A stretch of 64,000 nt of DNA, taken from positions 310,001 to 374,000 of the forward strand of contig NC_012883.1 of NCBI RefSeq assembly GCF_000022545.1, given 5' to 3'. The position numbers were made by a program, and so were the translations under genes. Under the pieces are notes generated by a model. That model searched no databases. It saw nothing but the letters and a program-made list of their open reading frames with translations, and had not been told where the DNA came from. Origin of the DNA: Thermococcus sibiricus MM 739 (GTDB lineage: Archaea; Methanobacteriota_B; Thermococci; Thermococcales; Thermococcaceae). Shown here one piece after another: positions 25,031-33,347 of this stretch. The first letter of the stretch is position 1. Every line of letters begins with the position of its first letter.

Positions 25031-26056
25031 ATGACAGTAATTGAAAATGTGGTGGGTAGAATTTCAGTCCTCAAAGGTGGCAAATACTCCGTTGAAATTG
25101 ACGTTATTACTACCTCTGGCTTTGGAAGATTTGCAGCGCCTATTGATGAAGACCCTTCCCTATATATTGTGGAAGCACACAGAGCTGTGAGTGAGGTTGA
25201 TGAGATAATCGGGCCTGAACTAATAGGCTTTGACTCCCAAGAACAAGAGCTTATAGATTCCTATCTCTGGGAGATAGATGGTACCGAGGATCTAAGTCAC
25301 ATAGGTGCTAATACTGCATTGGCAGTTTCAGTAGCCGTTGCAAAGGCCGCTGCGAATGTGAAAAAAGTGCCTCTGTACAGTTACATTGGAGGGACTTTTA
25401 CCACTGAGCTCCCAGTCCCAATGCTCAAATTTGCTGAAGATGATAATTTTGAGTATATTGTGCTTGTTAGGGATTTGATGGAAATCTCCGATGTAGTCGA
25501 TGCAATGGTAAAAATCAAAGAAAACTCCAGGGAAGTAGCTCTAGAAGGACTATCAAAGGCTTCAGAACTGGCAGGTGATGAGTTGGGAGTGGAAGTTGCA
25601 CTAGGACTAATACAAAAGAGAAAAATGAAGCTTGAAGAAGTACTCCGAACAGTTGAGGATTATAATATTGCCTATATTAAACCATTGGGCGAAGAAGAGT
25701 TATTTCTTGAGCTCATAGCTGGAACTCATGGGATATTTGTGGACGGTGAGTACCTCTTTAAAACAAGGAACATACTAGATAGGAGATATTACAATGCTCT
25801 ATCAATCAAGCCAATTAATTTGGGCACACTTACAGATCTTTACAACTTGATTAATGACGTTAAATCTGAGAGAATAGCTCCAATATTAGCTGAAGCAAAA
25901 TACGAATCTGCTGATGAAGCATTGCCTCATTTGGCAGTGGGATTTAAATGTCCCGCCATAATGTTTCACGAGGGATCCCTCGTTAAAATAAATGAGCTTA
26001 TTAGGATAGCAGAAGATTTGGGTGAAAGAGGAAGAATAATAACATTTGAGGGGTGA
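25031..26056 (+). CDS. Enolase-like paralogue, probably not catalytic
   Basis: A 341-residue enolase-superfamily protein, about 80-90 residues shorter than true enolases. It keeps the N-terminal fold and phrases such as [17 protein letters not shown] and [19 protein letters not shown] (enolase catalytic Lys region), but the metal and acid positions look lost: IEDP is IKPL, GDDLFVTN is DGEYLFKTR and SHRSGET is AKYESADEA. From memory, this slot between rpoK and S2 is occupied by enolase in many archaea, so it seems a degenerate or repurposed copy, with the working enolase elsewhere. Co-transcribed with rpoK (8 nt gap) and S2 (which starts 5 nt after). Confidence 0.8.
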   Translation: MTVIENVVGRISVLKGGKYSVEIDVITTSGFGRFAAPIDEDPSLYIVEAHRAVSEVDEIIGPELIGFDSQEQELIDSYLWEIDGTEDLSHIGANTALAVSVAVAKAAANVKKVPLYSYIGGTFTTELPVPMLKFAEDDNFEYIVLVRDLMEISDVVDAMVKIKENSREVALEGLSKASELAGDELGVEVALGLIQKRKMKLEEVLRTVEDYNIAYIKPLGEEELFLELIAGTHGIFVDGEYLFKTRNILDRRYYNALSIKPINLGTLTDLYNLINDVKSERIAPILAEAKYESADEALPHLAVGFKCPAIMFHEGSLVKINELIRIAEDLGERGRIITFEG

Positions 26057-26061
26057 AGAAA

Positions 26062-26667
26062 ATGGAAGAATATTTGGTTCCACTCGATCAATACCTTGCT
26101 GCAGGTGTTCACATTGGAACGCAGCAGAAAACAAAGGATATGAAGCGCTTTATATATAGGGTTAGACAAGATGGTCTTTACGTTCTAGATGTTAGAAAAA
26201 CCGATGAAAGACTAAGGGCTGCAGGAAAGTTCCTTGCAAAGTTTGATCCGGATAGAATATTGGCAGTGAGCGTTAGACTTTATGGTCAGAAGCCAGTCAA
26301 AAAATTTGGAGAAATTACAGGAGCAAGGTCGATACCTGGAAGATTTTTACCAGGTAGTATGACAAATCCATTGGTTAGGAATTTCTTTGAGCCTGATGTG
26401 CTAGTAGTAACAGACCCGAGGGCAGATCACCAAGCCATGAAAGAGGCAATTGATATTGGTATCCCGGTAGTGGCCCTTGTTGACACTGAAAATCTTCTGA
26501 GTTATGTGGACTTAGCTATACCTACAAACAATAAAGGGAGAAAATCCTTGGCTCTTATTTACTGGATTTTGACTAGGGAAGTTCTCTTTAACAGAGGCGA
26601 TATAACAAGCAGAGAAGATTTTAAAGTCCCAATAGAAGAATTTGAGATGAGAATAGGTGGTGGTTGA
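26062..26667 (+). CDS. rps2: 30S ribosomal protein S2
   Basis: 201 residues of archaeal uS2 ([60 protein letters not shown]). ATG 26062 has GGGGTGAAG upstream. Last gene of the cluster; a T-rich run follows. Confidence 0.96.
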   Translation: MEEYLVPLDQYLAAGVHIGTQQKTKDMKRFIYRVRQDGLYVLDVRKTDERLRAAGKFLAKFDPDRILAVSVRLYGQKPVKKFGEITGARSIPGRFLPGSMTNPLVRNFFEPDVLVVTDPRADHQAMKEAIDIGIPVVALVDTENLLSYVDLAIPTNNKGRKSLALIYWILTREVLFNRGDITSREDFKVPIEEFEMRIGGG

Positions 26668-26700
26668 CTTCTTTCCACTCTTTGGTTTTTCCTTCCCTTA
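26668..26700 (+). terminator. T-rich terminator after the S13-to-S2 operon
   Basis: Pyrimidine-rich stretch with several T runs (CTTCTTTCC, CTTTGGTTTTTCC) directly after the S2 stop, the usual form of archaeal termination. Confidence 0.45.
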
Positions 26701-26754
26701 TTCTCTATCGAAAAATGTATTAATTCTTGAAGTGTTATTCTTTTGGTGGTGTCT

Positions 26755-27363
26755 ATGGAGTTAAAGGATGTAATAAATAGACGATTATCAGTAAGATATT
26801 ACGAAGATCGAGAAGTTGAGGAAGATAAGATCAGAGATTTAGTTAAAGTTGGCATAAGGGCTCCTACTGCGAGTGGTCTTGAAAACTGGTTGTTTGTTGT
26901 TTACAAAGATAAAAATTTCAGAAAACGAATTCACGAGACGATATATGAAGCTCATGCAGAGTACTACCGTGCACACGGTTTGCCCGAGGAAAAAATAGAA
27001 AAACTGAGAATGAGGATATTTGAAAAAGGAATGTACAAAGCCCCAGTTTACATTGGAGTTTTTGTGGATAAAGAAACACGCTTCTTAAAAGGAGAGGAGT
27101 ACAAGGAAATTGAATTTCTATGGAGCATTGAAAGCGCTGCAATGGCAATAGAAAACCTCATGCTGAAGGCAGTAGAGCTAGAATTGGGAACGTGCTACAT
27201 AGGAGTTACCAGTTTGGAGAAATACCAAAAAAAGCTCAGGAAAATGACTGGACTTGATGATAATTGGTACCTTGTTGGATTGATCCCTGTAGGGTATCCT
27301 GCTGAGAAAATAGTTCCCAGACCAAGAAGAAAACCCCTTGAGAAAGTTCTTAAGGTAATTTAA
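26755..27363 (+). CDS. Nitroreductase-family FMN oxidoreductase
   Basis: 202 residues of the NfsA/FRP flavin-reductase family: INRRLSVRYYEDREVEEDKI start (FMN-binding Arg residues), RAPTASGLENWLFVV, and GTCYIGV then LIPVGYPAE at the C-terminal side. Acts in the cytoplasm as an NAD(P)H-dependent reductase; substrate unknown. ATG 26755 follows GGTGGTGTCT; the preceding GTG is part of that site. Single gene with its own TATA-like region. Confidence 0.85.
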   Translation: MELKDVINRRLSVRYYEDREVEEDKIRDLVKVGIRAPTASGLENWLFVVYKDKNFRKRIHETIYEAHAEYYRAHGLPEEKIEKLRMRIFEKGMYKAPVYIGVFVDKETRFLKGEEYKEIEFLWSIESAAMAIENLMLKAVELELGTCYIGVTSLEKYQKKLRKMTGLDDNWYLVGLIPVGYPAEKIVPRPRRKPLEKVLKVI

Positions 27364-27378
27364 ATTCGGTGAAAAGGA

Positions 27379-28527
27379 ATGTTAAATGCAGTAATAATCA
27401 GATACGGTGAGATAGGCACAAAATCATCGAAAACTAGAAGATGGTTTGAAAGCATTTTGGTCAACAACATAAAGGAGGCCCTCTTAAGTGAGGGCATAGA
27501 ATACAAGAACGTCTTTGCAAAGCATGGCAGGATTATTGTAAAGACTAACAAAGCGGAAAAAAGTGTGGAAGTTCTTAGGCGGGTTTTCGGTATAGTATCG
27601 CTTTCACCTGCTGCTGAAATATACGTAGAGCTGGACAAAATATATAGAACCTCCTTAAAGCTGTTTAGAAGAAAAATGCGGGCACTTGAATTAGAAAGCC
27701 CAAGATTCAGAGTAACTGTAAGGAGAATAACCAAGGAATTCCCTCTAAAAAGCCAAGAGTTAGCAGCTAAAGTTGGGGAGTACATATTAGAAAATGAGGA
27801 ATGTAAGGTGGATTTGAAGAATTATGATATTGAAGTGGGAATTGAGCTAATGGAAGGGAAGGCATACGTCTATGTTGATAAGTTCCAGGAATTTGGTGGC
27901 CTTCCAGTAGGAACTCAAGGGAAGGTCATGGCTCTTTTAAGCGGGAGTATAGATTCTTCGGTTGCAGCTTTTCTGATGATGAAGCGTGGATGTGAAGTAA
28001 TCCCGGTTCATATCTATGTTGGAGAGAAGACCTTGGAGAAGGTTCGAAAGATTTGGAACCAGCTAAAAAAGTACCACTATGGGGGTAAAAGTGACTTAAT
28101 AGTTATTAAGCCGCAAGAAAGAGAAAAGATTATTCAAACACTAAAACAGCTTAAAAAAGAAAATTATACATGCGTTTTCTGCAAGTATATGATGATTAAA
28201 AAAGCGGATGAGATTGCAAGGGAATTTGGAGCAAAAGGAATCGTCATGGGTGATTCTTTAGGTCAAGTGGCATCTCAAACACTCGAAAATATGTATATAG
28301 TAAGTCAGGCAAGCGACCTACCAATTTACAGGCCTTTGGTGGGGATGGATAAGGAAGAGATAGTGGCAATCGCAAAGACCATTAGGACATTTGAACTTTC
28401 TACACTGCCAGAGGATGAAGTACCGTTTATTCCAAAGCATCCGGTAATAAGAGGCTCTTGGGAGGAGTTCAAAAAGCTTTACAAAACAATCTTCGGTGAA
28501 GAGCCGAGGAAAAGGGGATGTCAATGA
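27379..28527 (+). CDS. thiI: tRNA 4-thiouridine synthetase ThiI
   Basis: 382 residues: N-terminal ferredoxin-like plus THUMP domain (about 1-165, FRVTVRRITKEFPLKSQELAAKVG) and a PP-loop ATPase domain. ThiI adenylates U8 of tRNA for sulfur transfer. The PP-loop reads SGSIDSSVAA instead of the usual SGGIDSPVA, two substitutions in a nucleotide-binding motif; CVFCKY (CxxC) and GDSLGQVASQTL are intact. The next gene overlaps its 3' end. Confidence 0.88.
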   Translation: MLNAVIIRYGEIGTKSSKTRRWFESILVNNIKEALLSEGIEYKNVFAKHGRIIVKTNKAEKSVEVLRRVFGIVSLSPAAEIYVELDKIYRTSLKLFRRKMRALELESPRFRVTVRRITKEFPLKSQELAAKVGEYILENEECKVDLKNYDIEVGIELMEGKAYVYVDKFQEFGGLPVGTQGKVMALLSGSIDSSVAAFLMMKRGCEVIPVHIYVGEKTLEKVRKIWNQLKKYHYGGKSDLIVIKPQEREKIIQTLKQLKKENYTCVFCKYMMIKKADEIAREFGAKGIVMGDSLGQVASQTLENMYIVSQASDLPIYRPLVGMDKEEIVAIAKTIRTFELSTLPEDEVPFIPKHPVIRGSWEEFKKLYKTIFGEEPRKRGCQ

Positions 28528-29054
28528 AAAAGTGGGTAAAAGTGTTGGGATTTTCCTTTCCCTTTCTTGCTTTTGGTGGCATCTTTATCACTATCCACTT
28601 GAATCCTTGGTTTTCCCTAACAGAAAATGCCCTTAGTGACATGGGTTCTATTAAAAACCCTATTGGATACTTTTTCAATTTCTTGTTGATTCTTCTTGGC
28701 TTTGTAGGGATGGTATTTGGCGTTGAAATGTTAAAGGAAAAAACAGTCACTATCCTCTTTCCCCTTGGCATGTTCTCTTTGTTGCTCGTGGGAATATTCC
28801 CCGAAGAGTATAAACCCCATTCGTTTTTTGCGCTATCCTTTTACATTCTGCTCTTCGCGGATATCTTTATCTACGGCTTGAGGAAAAGGAGAAAAAACAG
28901 CTCTGCTATTGCATGGCTTCTTGGCAGCCCGATAGTATTCATGATGATGCTTTACCTTACCAAGGTGTTCGAAGGACTTGCCATCCCGGAACTTGTAGGG
29001 GCCCTCTTCATAAATGCTTGGATAATATACCTAACCCTGGGGGTGGAAGAGTGA
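28524..29054 (+). CDS. DUF998 family membrane protein
   Basis: 176 residues with six predicted membrane segments and the family phrases NPWFSLTENALSDMG and VGIFPEE. Function unknown. It overlaps the end of thiI and the start of the following PP-loop gene, so three genes are translated as one unit. ATG 28524 or 28518 are both possible starts (GAGGA and GGGG upstream). Confidence 0.75.
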   Translation: MKKWVKVLGFSFPFLAFGGIFITIHLNPWFSLTENALSDMGSIKNPIGYFFNFLLILLGFVGMVFGVEMLKEKTVTILFPLGMFSLLLVGIFPEEYKPHSFFALSFYILLFADIFIYGLRKRRKNSSAIAWLLGSPIVFMMMLYLTKVFEGLAIPELVGALFINAWIIYLTLGVEE

Positions 29055-29644
29055 AGGCTGTTGCGCTTCTAAGTTCGGGAATAGACTCTCCTGTGGCAAT
29101 CTACCTAATGCTCAAAAAAGGTTTTACGGTTTATCCGATCCACTTCATGCAGAGTGAGGTCAATCACCAGAAAGTTAGGAGAATCTGGATGAGACTTAAA
29201 GAGCTTTATCCCGACAGTTTAGAAGAACTGATTGCCGTTGATGCCTTTGAATACCAAAAACCCATCTTCGACAAGCTGATAGAGTTGAAAAAAGAAAAGT
29301 GGATATGCATTTTTTGCAAATTCAGCATGCTCATGAAAGCCGCAGAGATAGCAAAAGAAAAAAATGCCATGGTAATAATCACCGGAGATTCTCTCGGCCA
29401 AGTTGCCTCTCAAACCCTTGATAATCTTTTAATAATAAGCCTTGCAACTGATCTGCCGGTGCTCAGGCCGTTGATAGGAATGGATAAAGTGGAAATCGAG
29501 AAAATTGCAAAAGAGATAGGCACGTTTGAGATAAGCATAGAGCCCGAAGAAAGCTGTAATTTCGTGCCGAGGCATCCCATAATAAGAGGGGCTCTCGGCG
29601 AGTTCAAAAAGATTTATAGAGAAGTTTTCGGAAAAGAGTGTTGA
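29051..29644 (+). CDS. Stand-alone ThiI-like PP-loop ATPase, GTG start
   Basis: 197 residues covering only the C-terminal PP-loop half of ThiI, without THUMP. PP-loop SSGIDSPVAIYLM is canonical, as are CIFCKF (CxxC), GDSLGQVASQTL and the FVPRHPIIRG end. Starts at GTG 29051 (overlap GTGA with DUF998) with GGGTGG upstream. The longer frame opening at 28913 lies inside the membrane-protein gene. Likely a sulfur-transfer adenylase acting on a tRNA or small molecule; partner unknown. Confidence 0.82.
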   Translation: MKAVALLSSGIDSPVAIYLMLKKGFTVYPIHFMQSEVNHQKVRRIWMRLKELYPDSLEELIAVDAFEYQKPIFDKLIELKKEKWICIFCKFSMLMKAAEIAKEKNAMVIITGDSLGQVASQTLDNLLIISLATDLPVLRPLIGMDKVEIEKIAKEIGTFEISIEPEESCNFVPRHPIIRGALGEFKKIYREVFGKEC

Positions 29645-29721
29645 ATACACATTTTTGTATAAGATTGCCGCAAAAGAAACACTTATAAGCACCGATTAAG
29701 AGGCCAATACGGTGATCAAGA

Positions 29722-30631
29722 ATGAACGTGTTCAACAGTCCACTTGAGCTTTTTGAAAAATTTAAACCAACCCCCCTGCTCAAGCTTTCACTTTCAGATG
29801 AGAGGGGGGATGTATTTTGCCAAGTTGGAGTTCTTTAACCCCTTCAGCAGGAGCATAAAGGACAGAGCAGTTTTTAACATGCTTATGAAAGCCATTGAGC
29901 GTGGAGACATTAACGGTGTCAGAAGACTTTTTGAGGCGACTTCCGGCAACGTCGGGATTTCTCTGGCAGCCCTCAGCGACGTTCTGAGAATAGGGTTTAG
30001 AGCATACTTGCCAAAGCCGACGCCAATGACTACCCAAATCTTGCTCAAAGTACTCGGTGCGGAGGTAGTTATGACCGATTTTGAGGTCATAGATCCCGAC
30101 ATGGTCAAATATGTCATCGAAGAAGCGAAAAAAGCCGGGGCAGTTAATCTGAACCAATTCGAGAACGACGACAATTTTGATGCCCACTATCGCTTTACTG
30201 CCAGAGAAATAGACGAACAGCTGAAAAGCATAGGCAAAAGACCTGACGTTATAATAGCAGGGATAGGCACTTCGGGCCACATAGGTGGAATAGCGAAATA
30301 TTTCAAGGAACGTTACAACACAAAAGTTATTGGAGTGGTACCGGCCAAAAGCGAAAAGATACCAGGCATAAAAAGGCTTGAAACAAAGCCAAAATGGTTT
30401 TTTAAGGTGGAGATTGACGAAGTAATTGAGATTACCCAAAGAGAAGCAATCGAAGGATCAATACAGGTAGCCAGAAAGGAAGGTCTTTTAATAGGCTTGA
30501 GTTCGGGCGCAGTAGTTAAGGCCTTTGAGAAAATCCACGATAAGTATCTTGGAACTACGGTTTTGATATTTCCCGACGATGGGTTTAAATACGTTGAAGT
30601 CTTTGAAAAATACTTGAGTGAGGTTCGATGA
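29722..30631 (+). pseudogene. PLP-dependent cysteine-synthase-like protein, frameshifted near the N-terminus
   Basis: The true start appears to be ATG 29722 (GGTGATCAAG upstream, TATA-like TTATAAG near 29685), giving MNVFNSPLELFEKFKPTPLL to about residue 31. The rest of the protein is in the +1 frame: YFAKLEFFNPFSRSIKDRAV (PLP lysine), EATSGNVGISLA and GIGTSGHIGG (phosphate cup), to the stop at 30631. The switch falls at a run of six G (29804-29809). Family: cysteine synthase / O-phosphoserine sulfhydrylase-like. As written, translation from 29722 stops at a TAA soon after; an internal start gives a 295-codon frame missing the first strand. Could be a sequence error in the G run. Confidence 0.75.
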
Positions 30632-30969
30632 AACTAGCAGCGTACCTACTTTTCCTTCAATCGCTTTTTCTCTTATATTATTCTAGTGGAGCCGAGAATA
30701 TTGAGCGATATATGTTGCTTGCATTTGCATTGTTAAATTTTCTTCTTGCTTGGGGGATATTCAGAGGGCAGAAGAGAGCTGTTAAGATAGCTGTAATATA
30801 CAAAGGACTAGATTTTTTCTTTGCGATCTTGATGCTAATGGCAGGTTCGCTTCCCCAAGCTCTTAACGCTGGAATAGATTTATTGGTACTTCATGATTTG
30901 ATCGGCTTATTCGGCCAGAAGGAAAAAGAAGAATCTAAGGAAGAAATTGAAACTTCCCATAATGTTTGA
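30628..30969 (+). CDS. Small membrane protein, unknown function
   Basis: 113 residues with about four hydrophobic helices (LAAYLLFLQSLFLLYY, YMLLAFALLNFLLAWGIF, IAVIYKGLDFFFAILMLMAG, DLLVLHDLIGLF) and a charged tail KEKEESKEEIE. ATG overlaps the stop of the PLP gene (ATGA), and its 3' end overlaps the convergent PfkB kinase by 35 nt. No family recognised. Confidence 0.6.
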   Translation: MKLAAYLLFLQSLFLLYYSSGAENIERYMLLAFALLNFLLAWGIFRGQKRAVKIAVIYKGLDFFFAILMLMAGSLPQALNAGIDLLVLHDLIGLFGQKEKEESKEEIETSHNV

Positions 30970-31870
30970 GCTCTTCTAAAGTGGGCACGCTCCAGGCTCC
31001 TCTTTTTGTTGTTGAGAGGGCAGCTACTAAATTTGAGAAACGTCCGATCTCTTCTAGCTCGTGTTTTGAAAATTCTAGTGTTTTTAACTTGTTCATGTAA
31101 CTCAAAGAGGCCAAAAGGGCTGCCATATATGCATCTCCAGCTCCTGTTGTATCGGTGGGCTTTATCTTGTAAGAAGGAACTTCTACCTTTATTCCCCTGT
31201 GAATTATTGTGCTTCCTTTTGCACCTTTGGTTATTGCAATCAGTTTGAAATCAAAGTCATTTAGGTTGAATCCATTTTTTTGCAAATATTCCACCTCTTC
31301 GTCTCCTATTTTCACTATGTCTGCCAGTTTTAGAGCATGTTCTATATCTTTAAACATGGCATTTTCTCTTCCTTTCCAAAGATCAAGTCTTATGTTAACG
31401 TCGTAACTAATGGGAACCTTTCCTTTGGCCTTGTTTAGTATTTCAAATAATGTGGACCTACTGGGTTCTCTTGCGAAAAGAACACTACCAAAATGAATGA
31501 GAGTTGCACCCTCTATATCTACGTTCATATCTTCAGGCTTCATGTTGAAATAGGCCACTCCATCATAAAGTATGAATTCTGGTTTTGCACCTATTAACTG
31601 AACAAAAACTATTCCTGTGTGTTTTTCAATATCTTGAGAAATATACTTGATTTCTACACCCTCTCGTTCAAGAGCATTAATAAGGAATTCTCCAAAGGGG
31701 TCAGCCCCTATTTTACTTATCAAGGCACATTTGACCCCTAATCTTGCTAATCCAACGCTAACATTTGCTGGGGCTCCTCCAGGATGTTTTTCGAATTCTA
31801 TGACATCTTTTAATGCTCCCTCCTCTTTCGCAATAAAATCTATTAAGACTTCTCCTATTGAAAATATCAT
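30935..31870 (-). CDS. PfkB-family carbohydrate kinase
   Basis: 311 residues of the ribokinase fold: N-terminal GEVLIDFI and PGGAPANVSVGLARLG (sugar-binding), C-terminal DTTGAGDAYMAALLA with the catalytic Asp and anion hole. Phosphorylates a sugar or nucleoside; the PGGAPAN block resembles fructokinases. It is divergent from the sugar ABC transporter and a TrmB-type motif lies just upstream of its promoter, suggesting it phosphorylates a product of the imported sugar. GGGGGAG precedes the ATG. The end overlaps the convergent small membrane gene. Confidence 0.85.
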   Translation of the reverse strand: MIFSIGEVLIDFIAKEEGALKDVIEFEKHPGGAPANVSVGLARLGVKCALISKIGADPFGEFLINALEREGVEIKYISQDIEKHTGIVFVQLIGAKPEFILYDGVAYFNMKPEDMNVDIEGATLIHFGSVLFAREPSRSTLFEILNKAKGKVPISYDVNIRLDLWKGRENAMFKDIEHALKLADIVKIGDEEVEYLQKNGFNLNDFDFKLIAITKGAKGSTIIHRGIKVEVPSYKIKPTDTTGAGDAYMAALLASLSYMNKLKTLEFSKHELEEIGRFSNLVAALSTTKRGAWSVPTLEELKHYGKFQFLP

Positions 31871-31920
31871 GCTACTCCCCCTCTAGGATACTCATAAATG
31901 TTTAAAGTTTTTCTTTATTA

Positions 31921-31931
31921 TACTTAAAGTA
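31921..31931. promoter_or_regulatory. TACTNNNAGTA palindrome upstream of the PfkB kinase
   Basis: TACTTAAAGTA, matching the TrmB (TM) half-site arrangement as I recall it. It lies 51 bp before the kinase ATG, just upstream of a weak TATA-like TAATAAAG on the minus strand, a position that would suit activation rather than blocking. Confidence 0.5.
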
Positions 31932-32028
31932 AATATCCCTTATCATGTATTTGGCTTTTTGAAGATGTCACTAAAAGGGGATTTTTAGCACCTTTTTGTA
32001 ATTATAAGGAATGTACAACTCCAGATAT

Positions 32029-32044
32029 GTACACATATGTGGAC
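32029..32044. promoter_or_regulatory. Imperfect 16-bp palindrome upstream of the sugar ABC promoter
   Basis: GTACACATATGTGGAC: a perfect CACATATGTG core with two further matching bases per side and one mismatch pair. It ends 6 bp before the TATA box at 32051, where an archaeal BRE or an activator would sit. Confidence 0.35.
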
Positions 32045-32050
32045 AGTAAG

Positions 32051-32068
32051 GTATATATACTTTTAGTA
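32051..32068 (+). promoter_or_regulatory. TATA box overlapped by a TACTNNNAGTA operator (TrmB-type)
   Basis: GTATATATA (32051-32059) is the TATA box of the sugar transporter operon; TACTTTTAGTA (32058-32068) begins on its last bases. This is where TrmB is reported to repress the malE promoter, and trmB is the fifth gene of the operon, giving an autoregulated circuit. The ATG is 25 nt downstream. Confidence 0.65.
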
Positions 32069-32092
32069 TACATATTGTCTCGAGGTGTCTCT

Positions 32093-33334
32093 ATGAAGGC
32101 GGGGAAAATGTTGTTTAGTTTTTTGTTGGTAGGAGTTTTGGCAGTAGCAGTTGTGGCAAGTGGGTGTATTGGTGGTGAAACTACCACTCAAACTACAACT
32201 TTGGAACAAATTACTTTGAAAGTAATAGGCCCGTGGTCTGGAGCTGAGCTTGATGCTTTCAATGAGGTTATCAAGGAATTTGAAGCTGAGCATCCGGATA
32301 TAAAGATTGAATACAAGACCTATAGAGCAGAAGACCTTTCGACAATTTTACCATTGCAATTTGAGTCGGGAGATACTCCTGCAGACTTGATCTTCATGTG
32401 GGGATGGTTCATTGCAGACATGGGTACGAAAGGCCACGTAATGGAACTAGGCCAAATTATTAATCCAAATGAATATGTTCCTGGAATTTTAGACACAGTT
32501 ACAGTTGATGGAAAAATCTATGGAGCACCATTTACTGCAGCAGCTAAGCCAGGTTTCTGGTATAGAAAGTCCTTCTTTGAAGAGCATGGTTTAACACCAC
32601 CAGAAACATGGGATGAATTCGTGAAATTGCTTGAGCAAATAAAACAAATACCTGGAATAAAAGCACCAATAGTTAGTGGAGATAGCGTTGGATGGCCGCT
32701 CTCTGATGTAACTGAGCACTTTATTATGACCTTTGGTGGAGCAGAACTCCAACAGAAACTTATAAATGGCGAAGTTAAGTGGCAAGACCCGCAGGTGAGG
32801 AGCATATTTGAAGAAAGACTTGTACCACTTCTAGAGGCTGGATATTTCAGTGATCCGATTGAGTGGACGTCTGCTGTAGAGTTATGGTGGAAGGGAGAAT
32901 ACGCACTTTACTTCATGGGAACGTGGTTAACGGGTATGGTAGATGATCCCACTGACCTCGGACTAATATCACTTCCAGGAGTTAAGGCAATGGTTCTCGC
33001 CCCAGATTACTTTATGGTACCAAAGTACACAAGTCATCCAGATGAAGCATTAGAACTTGCCAAGTTTATAGCTACAGAAGGACAAAGGATTCACGTTGGT
33101 ACTAGCTCTGGAAAACTTGCGACATGGAAGGAGGTTACAATGGATGATTACTGGGAGCCAATGAAGGATGTTGCCAAAGTTGTTGCTAACGTTGAGTCAG
33201 CACCAGATTTGGATGATAGTGTTGGAGGAGAATGGCAGAAGGCATTCTGGGATCAATTAAAACTTTTATGGGTACAACCAGATAGATTGGATGAGGTTTT
33301 GAAGACACTTGATGAAAAGTTCCCAAAAGAATGA
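32093..33334 (+). CDS. Sugar ABC transporter binding lipoprotein (MalE-like, SBP family 1)
   Basis: 413 residues from ATG 32093 (GAGGTGTCT upstream): lipobox VASGCIGG (Cys near 24), Thr-rich spacer, then an SBP_bac_1 body (FNEVIKEFEAEHPDIKIEY near 50, DLIFMWGW, ALYFMGTWLTGM). It captures a sugar at the cell surface for the MalFG permease. By eye it is not close to the T. litoralis trehalose/maltose-binding protein, so the ligand may differ even though TreT and TrmB downstream point to trehalose or a similar disaccharide. Confidence 0.87.
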   Translation: MKAGKMLFSFLLVGVLAVAVVASGCIGGETTTQTTTLEQITLKVIGPWSGAELDAFNEVIKEFEAEHPDIKIEYKTYRAEDLSTILPLQFESGDTPADLIFMWGWFIADMGTKGHVMELGQIINPNEYVPGILDTVTVDGKIYGAPFTAAAKPGFWYRKSFFEEHGLTPPETWDEFVKLLEQIKQIPGIKAPIVSGDSVGWPLSDVTEHFIMTFGGAELQQKLINGEVKWQDPQVRSIFEERLVPLLEAGYFSDPIEWTSAVELWWKGEYALYFMGTWLTGMVDDPTDLGLISLPGVKAMVLAPDYFMVPKYTSHPDEALELAKFIATEGQRIHVGTSSGKLATWKEVTMDDYWEPMKDVAKVVANVESAPDLDDSVGGEWQKAFWDQLKLLWVQPDRLDEVLKTLDEKFPKE

Positions 33335-33347
33335 AAGGGGGATCTTA

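Noticed and set aside
28913-29050. Upstream extension of the stand-alone ThiI-like frame
   Set aside because: It lies within the DUF998 gene; GTG 29051 gives the conserved MKAVALLSSGIDSPVA start.
29780-30439. 219-codon minus-strand frame opposite the PLP gene
   Set aside because: Antisense to clearly conserved PLP-enzyme motifs; composition is typical of a reversed coding frame.
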